Shown: one piece after another, positions 59,263 to 64,000 of the stretch
Position numbering within the stretch: the first letter of the stretch is position 1
Layout of the letters: each line of letters begins with the position of its first letter
Assembly (NCBI RefSeq): GCF_000241325.1
Contig: NZ_BAEI01000044.1
Coordinates: 39,260-103,259, forward strand
Origin: Gordonia polyisoprenivorans NBRC 16320 = JCM 10675
GTDB taxonomy: Bacteria > Actinomycetota > Actinomycetes > Mycobacteriales > Mycobacteriaceae
DNA length: 64,000 nucleotides
Reading direction: 5' to 3'
Notes under the pieces: generated by a model
The model's database searches: none
What the model was told of the DNA's origin: nothing
What the model saw: only the letters and a program-made list of their open reading frames with translations
Translations under genes and position numbers: made by a program

Positions 59263-59868
59263 TCAGGCCTCGGGACGGTCCCGGCGCAGCAGGTCGCCGA
59301 CGTCCGGCACGTCACGAACCGCGGGCGACGTCGGCTCGAAATACTCTGCGCGGCCCACATGATGGGCGGCGGCCACCCACGCCGACGGCATCGATTCGAT
59401 CCTGGTGTTCAGCGCGCGCACGTTGGCGTTGTAGAGCCGACGTGCGGCGGCGATCCGGTCCTCGGTGTCGGCAAGTTCACGCCGCAGCGCGTCGTATCCA
59501 CGCACCGCCTGCACCTGCGGGTACTGCTCGGCCAGCGCCTGCATCCGGGTCAGCGAGGTGCTCAACGACTCCTCGGCTGCGGCGACAGCGACGACGTCGG
59601 CGTCGTCGCGCGCCGTCAACCGTTGTGCGTCGGTGCGGGCACGCGTGACCGACTCGAGCACTCCCTGTTCGAATGATGCCGCCTGACGCACGGCCGCAAC
59701 GAGATTGGGTACGAGGTCATGGCGGCGCTGCAACTCGACGTCAACCTGCTTCCACGACTCGGCCACGAGGTTGCGCAGTCGAACGAAAGCGTTGAACGCC
59801 GACAGGTACCACAGCCCGACACCTGCGAGGACGACCACGACGACGATCACCACGATCCAGGTACTCAC
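59263..59868 (-). CDS. lemA: LemA family protein
   Basis: 201 residues. One N-terminal membrane helix (WIVVIVVVVVLAGVGLWYL), then the LemA domain: NAFVRLRNLVAESWKQVDVE, RRHDLVPNLV and the closing LYNANVRALNTRIESMPSAW. LemA proteins are membrane-anchored helical bundles of unknown function. It overlaps the upstream membrane protein gene by 4 bases, so they form an operon. Confidence 0.93.
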   Translation of the reverse strand: MSTWIVVIVVVVVLAGVGLWYLSAFNAFVRLRNLVAESWKQVDVELQRRHDLVPNLVAAVRQAASFEQGVLESVTRARTDAQRLTARDDADVVAVAAAEESLSTSLTRMQALAEQYPQVQAVRGYDALRRELADTEDRIAAARRLYNANVRALNTRIESMPSAWVAAAHHVGRAEYFEPTSPAVRDVPDVGDLLRRDRPEA

Positions 59869-60713
59869 GACACGCTCCGCTCACCCGGACTGGCTGACAC
59901 CCCGAAGTCGGTCCAGATGAATCTCGGGATCCCGTCGGCGATCAGCGCCATCGCGGCGAACACCTCCGAGATCTGGTGTGGCCGATTCCCGAGGGTCGTC
60001 ACGGCGACCAGGCTGTCGCCGACGATCTCGAACTTCGTCATGATCACCGCGCCGCTGGTGCGGCCCAGTTCGGTGAGGCGCTCGATGGTGCGTGGCGTGA
60101 ACACCGCGTGCGCGAAGGCCGGATTCGTCGAGTAGACGCTGAATCTCTCGTTGAAGTCCGCCGATTCGAACAGCACGCGTTCTCCGGTGGTGGTGTCGAT
60201 GGTGACGCCCATCGTCAGTCGCGGCAGCGCCGCAGGCAACCCGAGGGTGAACACGTTGCGGTAGTGCGTCGTCAGATTCACCCGGTTGTTGTTGAGCCAG
60301 GTGTAGTGAAAGTACGTCGCCGGATACTCGCCGATGCGACCGGTCATCGCGTCGCTCACCCGCTTGCGTCGGGCCCGCCCGACGGAGAACGGTGTGAAGT
60401 CCCACGGCGGTAACGGCCACCCGGACTCGGGAAGATGGTGAAAACCATTGGCGGACGCCCACTCCCGAACCCACCGCCGGCGCGCACACTTGATGATCAC
60501 CCCGGACGGCACGAAGGCCAGAATCGGGGTGCCCAGCAGGAGAACCCACAACAGGGGCCGTCCGTGACCCTGCCACCACCACACGTGAAAGGCGGTAAGC
60601 GCGAGAAAGGTCAGCGCCGACAACGTATTCAGGAACCACGTGCGTGACCACCAGGGACCCGAGACGGGCCCACCCGCGCGAGCCCCGTGGCGCCAGTCGT
60701 CGATCCCGATCAT
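59865..60713 (-). CDS. LemA-partner membrane protein, unknown function
   Basis: 282 residues from ATG 60713. Two membrane helices (LNTLSALTFLALTAFHVWWW and LLWVLLLGTPILAFVPSGVI) near the N-terminus are followed by a cytoplasmic domain with YFHYTWLNNNRVNLTTHYRN and VLFESADFNERFSVYS. The domain plan is like the DUF3137-type proteins found with LemA. The gene is translationally coupled to lemA. Confidence 0.8.
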   Translation of the reverse strand: MIGIDDWRHGARAGGPVSGPWWSRTWFLNTLSALTFLALTAFHVWWWQGHGRPLLWVLLLGTPILAFVPSGVIIKCARRRWVREWASANGFHHLPESGWPLPPWDFTPFSVGRARRKRVSDAMTGRIGEYPATYFHYTWLNNNRVNLTTHYRNVFTLGLPAALPRLTMGVTIDTTTGERVLFESADFNERFSVYSTNPAFAHAVFTPRTIERLTELGRTSGAVIMTKFEIVGDSLVAVTTLGNRPHQISEVFAAMALIADGIPRFIWTDFGVSASPGERSVS

Positions 60714-60860
60714 GGCGAACACGCTAGTCCAGGAGATCCCGTGATCACCGATCGGAGCGGCCCGCCGGTCATTCGGTCGGCTGCTTCCCCGCGATGACTT
60801 CTGGGCGCCCAGCAAGTCAGCATTCGAGACAACAGGATCAACAGCAGTGGAGGGTGACCG

Positions 60861-61502
60861 ATGGGTTCTCGGCGCGAGATATGGCCGGTCGTGCACGCCG
60901 AACGCCGACGGCTCGTCGATGCACTCGAGAACGTCGACGAGGACGCCTGGGCCACACCGTCGCTGTGCCCGGGTTGGGATGTCCACGACGTGCTGGCCCA
61001 TCTGGTCGACGGTGCCCGCACCACACGGACCGCCTTCGTGTGCCGGATGATGCGCTCACGCTTCGATTTCGACGCCGACAACGACCGCGGGATCGTCTCG
61101 GCGAAGGCTCCGGACCCGCGTGAGACCCTTGCCCGTCTGGCACGGTCGGCGCAGCTGCGCCGCACCCCGCCGGCGGCACCGGCGACGCGGCTCGTCGAGG
61201 TGTTCGTCCATGGTGAGGACATTCGCCGCCCTCTCGGTATCGACGCCGACCTCCCCGTCAAGCACGTGATGACCGCGCTGGTCCACCAGACACGCACCCG
61301 CGTCGCCTGGGGAGGCGGGCGCGAGCGGGTGAACGGGCTGCACCTCGTGGTCACCGACGCCGAGATGCTCTACGGCGAGGGGCCCACGGTGCGTGGTCGG
61401 GCGATCGATCTCTTGCTCGCGGTGTCGGGACGACCGGTCGCCGACGGGGCTCTCACCGGGCCGGGCGCCGCACGGCTCCGGACTTACGCCGTCGCCCACT
61501 GA
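60861..61502 (+). CDS. maleylpyruvate isomerase family mycothiol-dependent protein
   Basis: 213 residues with a GGAGGG ribosome site. The N-terminal helical domain has DEDAWATPSLCPGWDVHDVLAHLV and the metal-type His in VFVHGEDIRRPLG. It parallels the protein at 39225-39842. It is likely a metal- and mycothiol-dependent enzyme of DinB-like fold; the substrate is unknown. Confidence 0.85.
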   Translation: MGSRREIWPVVHAERRRLVDALENVDEDAWATPSLCPGWDVHDVLAHLVDGARTTRTAFVCRMMRSRFDFDADNDRGIVSAKAPDPRETLARLARSAQLRRTPPAAPATRLVEVFVHGEDIRRPLGIDADLPVKHVMTALVHQTRTRVAWGGGRERVNGLHLVVTDAEMLYGEGPTVRGRAIDLLLAVSGRPVADGALTGPGAARLRTYAVAH

Positions 61503-61661
61503 ACCACGTTCGGACGTCAGTGAAGATCGGCCCCATCGGGCAGACCCGACATCGGCGATGTACGTAATGTCCGAATCTTCCTGATCTGCAGAACCTTTCG
61601 GCGAACTTGTAACCCACTTCACACCGATCCGACGAGCGATCTGACGGGTACTTCGCTTAGA

Positions 61662-61681
61662 GTAACTAAGTAATTAGTTAC
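61662..61681. promoter_or_regulatory. candidate MarR operator, GTAACTAA-4-TTAGTTAC
   Basis: A perfect 8-bp inverted repeat with a 4-base spacer, 36 bases before the MarR gene. The length and symmetry are typical for MarR dimers. Confidence 0.75.
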
Positions 61682-61716
61682 CCAAGGTCAACTATCAATC
61701 CGTTCGGTGGTGAGTC

Positions 61717-62208
61717 ATGGACGAGATGTCCGGCGCAGCGTCCGTCGCGACCCTCAGCGACGCGGCCGCGATCCATCGCGACCTCATCCGGATCGGACGG
61801 GCCATCCGCGCCCGGTCCGACGCCGGACCGTTGTCGCCGGGTCAGCTGTCGGCGTTGTGGACGATCGCGCAGAACGCCCCGATCCGCGCCACCGAACTCG
61901 CCACGCGGGAGTCGGTGGCCGGCCCGACCATGTCACGGGTCGTCGCGTGCCTCGAGCAATCCGGCATGGTCACCCGCACCACCGATCCGCACGACGGCCG
62001 CGTCAGCCTACTGACCCCCACAGCCACCGGCTACCAGTACATGCGCGGTGCCACCTCGCGGAAGTCGGACCTGTTCGAGGAGGCACTCGACCGCCTCGAA
62101 CCCGCCGACCGCCTCGCGGTCACCCGCTCGATGCGACTGCTCGCCGACACCGTCTGCGAGCTCGACCACCCGTCCACAGCCCCACACACTGCAGAGGAAG
62201 GAGCCTGA
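61717..62208 (+). CDS. MarR family transcriptional regulator
   Basis: 163 residues. The winged HTH spans about residues 42-110: LSALWTIAQNAPIRATELAT, VAGPTMSRVVACLEQSGMV, then the wing TTDPHDGRVSLLTPT. It starts an operon with two beta-rich proteins and at least one more gene, and probably represses it from the palindrome just upstream. The next gene starts on its stop (TGATG). Confidence 0.92.
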   Translation: MDEMSGAASVATLSDAAAIHRDLIRIGRAIRARSDAGPLSPGQLSALWTIAQNAPIRATELATRESVAGPTMSRVVACLEQSGMVTRTTDPHDGRVSLLTPTATGYQYMRGATSRKSDLFEEALDRLEPADRLAVTRSMRLLADTVCELDHPSTAPHTAEEGA

Positions 62209-63038
62209 TGGAACCCGCCATCAACGGTCACGGAGGTTCAGGCCTCAACAATTCGGGTCGCGGCGACTCGGTTGTCGGCCTGATCCAGGGCGTGGTCCAC
62301 CGCCCGGACGGCGGCCCGATCGCCGATGCCACCGTCACCGTCATCGATCCCGGCGGCAGCCAGGCCGCCCGTACCATCGCCGGTGCCGACGGCACCTTCG
62401 GTGTGCGGGTCGCCGGCGCCGGCCACTACGTGCTCGCCGTCTCTGCGGCCGGCCACGAGCCGGCCGCGGTCACCGTCACCGTGGGGACCGCCCCGGTCGA
62501 CACCGAGATCATCCTCGCGTCGATGGGGACCCTCGCGGGCATCGTGACCACCTCGGCCACCGGCGAGCCGGTCGCCCGCGCGACCATCGCCATCGCCGAC
62601 CGCACCGGTCAGGTCGTGGCGACCACGGTCACCGACGGTGCCGGCCACTGGCAGATCGGCGGGCTCGGCGACGACACTCTCACCGTCATCGTCACCGCTG
62701 CAGGCTGCGATCCGGTCGCCGAGACCGTGCACCTCGCCGACGGCGAGATCACCACCGTGCTGCGCACCGCAGCCGAACTCACCGGCGTGATCACCGACGG
62801 CACCACCGGCGCCGGGACCCCCGTGGGGCACAGCCAGGTGGCACTGCTCAACGACGCCGGGGAGATGGCCGCGAGCACCCTCACCGACGAGGTGGGCCGC
62901 TACCTGTTCGCCAACCTCACCCCGGGTGACTACACCGTCGTCGCCAACGGCTACGCACCCGTGGCTGCCACCATCGACGTCGCGGCGGGTCGCGTCGCCA
63001 ACCACGAATTCGTCTTGGGCGCAAGGGGGCAGGCATGA
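62208..63038 (+). CDS. carboxypeptidase-regulatory-like (Ig-like) repeat protein
   Basis: 276 residues with three tandem beta-sandwich domains of about 80 residues. Each opens with a VxGxV.. segment (LIQGVVHRPDGGPIADATV, LAGIVTTSATGEPVARATI, LTGVITDGTTGAGTPVGHS) and ends with a GxYxLxV-like strand. There is no signal peptide, so it is not a normal surface protein. The start overlaps the MarR stop by one base and the stop overlaps the YceI-like gene by 4. Confidence 0.85.
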   Translation: MEPAINGHGGSGLNNSGRGDSVVGLIQGVVHRPDGGPIADATVTVIDPGGSQAARTIAGADGTFGVRVAGAGHYVLAVSAAGHEPAAVTVTVGTAPVDTEIILASMGTLAGIVTTSATGEPVARATIAIADRTGQVVATTVTDGAGHWQIGGLGDDTLTVIVTAAGCDPVAETVHLADGEITTVLRTAAELTGVITDGTTGAGTPVGHSQVALLNDAGEMAASTLTDEVGRYLFANLTPGDYTVVANGYAPVAATIDVAAGRVANHEFVLGARGQA

Positions 63039-63844
63039 ACGCCACCATCACCGCACGCGTCGTCAGTACCGCCGGACGGCCGGTTCGCGACGCCATCATG
63101 ACGATCATGTCCGACGCCGGCGCGCAGCAGGCCGTCGCCCGCTCCGACGACAACGGCACCGCGGTCGCCGACGACCTCGGCACCGGGACCTACACCGTGG
63201 TCATCGCCGCCGAGGGCTACCAGCCGACCGCGCGGGTGGCCGTGGTGGCCGGCGCCGGGACCGTCAGTCTCGGCGAGATCACCGCGGTACGCGCAGGCGA
63301 CGCACCCACCCCGAGTACCGGCCACTGGGAGATCGACCCGGGACACTCGTTGCTCGAGATCAGCGTGCGCCACTTCGGGATCTCCACCATCCGTGGACGT
63401 TTCACCGATTTCACCGGGCACATCGAGGTCCCCGAATCGGTCGAGCAGTCCTCGGTGTTCGCCGAGATCAAGACCGCCAGCATCGACACCGACAACCGGA
63501 CGCGTGACGAGCATCTGCGTTCGGATGCGTTCTTCGACGTCGAGAGCTTCCCGGTCGCCACCTTCGCCGCCTCCGGCGTCCGGCCGCGTGGTGACGACAC
63601 CTGGACCCTGGCCGGCACGCTGACGCTGCGCGGGCATGCGGTTCCGGTCGAGCTGGAACTGAGCTATCAGGGCGAGGTCGACGATCCCTGGGGTGGCCGT
63701 CGTGCCGCCTTCGGTGCGACGGGAACGTTGCACCGCAACGACTTCGGGATCAGCTTCGACGACACGCTCATCAGCGGTGTGGCCCAGATCGGCGGCACCG
63801 CACGGATTTCCCTCGAGGTCGAGGCGGTCCGGACCGACGGATGA
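63035..63844 (+). CDS. YceI-family protein with N-terminal regulatory-like domain
   Basis: 269 residues. The first 90 form a carboxypeptidase-regulatory-like domain (ARVVSTAGRPVRDAIMTIMS) homologous to those in the preceding gene. The rest is a YceI lipocalin-like domain: WEIDPGHSLLEISVRHFGIS, then DEHLRSDAFFDVESFPVATF. YceI proteins bind polyisoprenoid lipids such as quinones, usually in the periplasm; here no export signal is visible. It may carry a lipid or drug for the exporter that such operons usually contain. Confidence 0.9.
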   Translation: MNATITARVVSTAGRPVRDAIMTIMSDAGAQQAVARSDDNGTAVADDLGTGTYTVVIAAEGYQPTARVAVVAGAGTVSLGEITAVRAGDAPTPSTGHWEIDPGHSLLEISVRHFGISTIRGRFTDFTGHIEVPESVEQSSVFAEIKTASIDTDNRTRDEHLRSDAFFDVESFPVATFAASGVRPRGDDTWTLAGTLTLRGHAVPVELELSYQGEVDDPWGGRRAAFGATGTLHRNDFGISFDDTLISGVAQIGGTARISLEVEAVRTDG

Positions 63845-63921
63845 CTCCGTCACCCCCGTTGTTCGCGGACACGGTCAGCGCCGACCGCACAGAATTGACA
63901 TATTGATCTGAAAGGCAGGAC

Positions 63922-64000
63922 ATGTCGAATACCGCAGTCGCCGAGACCGGCGCCGCTGCCGGACCGCCACGCCGGTCCCGGCAGCGCTCGCTGGAGGAGC
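63922..64000 (+). CDS. unknown protein, N-terminal part only (runs off right edge)
   Basis: ATG 63922 follows an AGGAC site and opens 26 codons (MSNTAVAETGAAAGPPRRSR...) to the window end. The basic, low-complexity start would fit a cytoplasmic tail of a transporter. Its position is where related operons carry an MFS exporter, but the sequence seen is too short to decide. Confidence 0.55.
   Translation, partial: MSNTAVAETGAAAGPPRRSRQRSLEE

Overview
This is a 64 kb window of a high-GC actinobacterial chromosome. The gene set points to a mycolic-acid bacterium (order Mycobacteriales), most likely Gordonia or a close relative; the genus is my inference. Reasons: a wax-ester/diacylglycerol acyltransferase, an EphD-type hydrolase-dehydrogenase fusion, mycothiol-type maleylpyruvate isomerase proteins, a large membrane Fe-S reductase next to an aspartate/alanine aminotransferase (as in Rv0338c-Rv0337c of M. 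tuberculosis), and dcd next to UDP-glucose dehydrogenase (as in Rv0321-Rv0322).

Layout. 1-10.5 kb: metabolic clusters, each beside a TetR regulator: an SDR; an MFS pump with its TetR; a tightly coupled aldolase-kinase-GlpD operon; thioredoxin; and a Rieske oxygenase with a DapB-like reductase behind a perfect 12-bp inverted-repeat operator. 10.5-23.2 kb: a 28-residue microprotein gene, an FAD oxidoreductase with a DUF1295 membrane protein, a TerD-nuclease fusion, another SDR, two lipoprotein hydrolases, a StyA-like monooxygenase, an acyltransferase-3 protein, a DUF218 protein and WS/DGAT. 23.4-39.9 kb: core-like genes (Fe-S reductase, aminotransferase, ephD cluster, MFS/TetR pair, MerR, UDP-glucose dehydrogenase, dcd) with several intergenic repeats.

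39.95-52.70 kb: an integrative element of the actinomycete AICE type (pSAM2-like), inserted in the 3' end of tRNA-Gly(CCC) and bounded by 43-bp direct repeats. It has a tyrosine integrase, a small HTH/Xis protein, an FtsK-like DNA translocase, a rolling-circle (HUH) Rep, and two structured non-coding regions that could be replication or transfer origins. Between rep and tra runs a long overlapping-gene operon of largely unrecognised proteins: an E1/ThiF-like adenylyltransferase, a possible GNAT-fold protein, an MbcA/ParS-like protein, a secreted protein, a membrane-anchored protein, a Cys-rich protein and three small paralogues. A separate leftward-facing arm carries a NERD-domain protein overlapped by a 44-residue acidic microprotein. 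This is the best place in the window to look for an undescribed system; the TerD-nuclease fusion at 12.8-14.8 kb is the second.

52.7-64 kb: the displaced tRNA terminator, a gene-poor remnant zone, then chromosomal accessory genes: TetR plus NAD(P)-binding protein, TetR plus SDR, a VOC protein, a GT4 glycosyltransferase, LemA with a membrane partner, a mycothiol-type enzyme, and a MarR-controlled operon with carboxypeptidase-regulatory-like and YceI proteins running off the right edge. No rRNA and no CRISPR array were seen.
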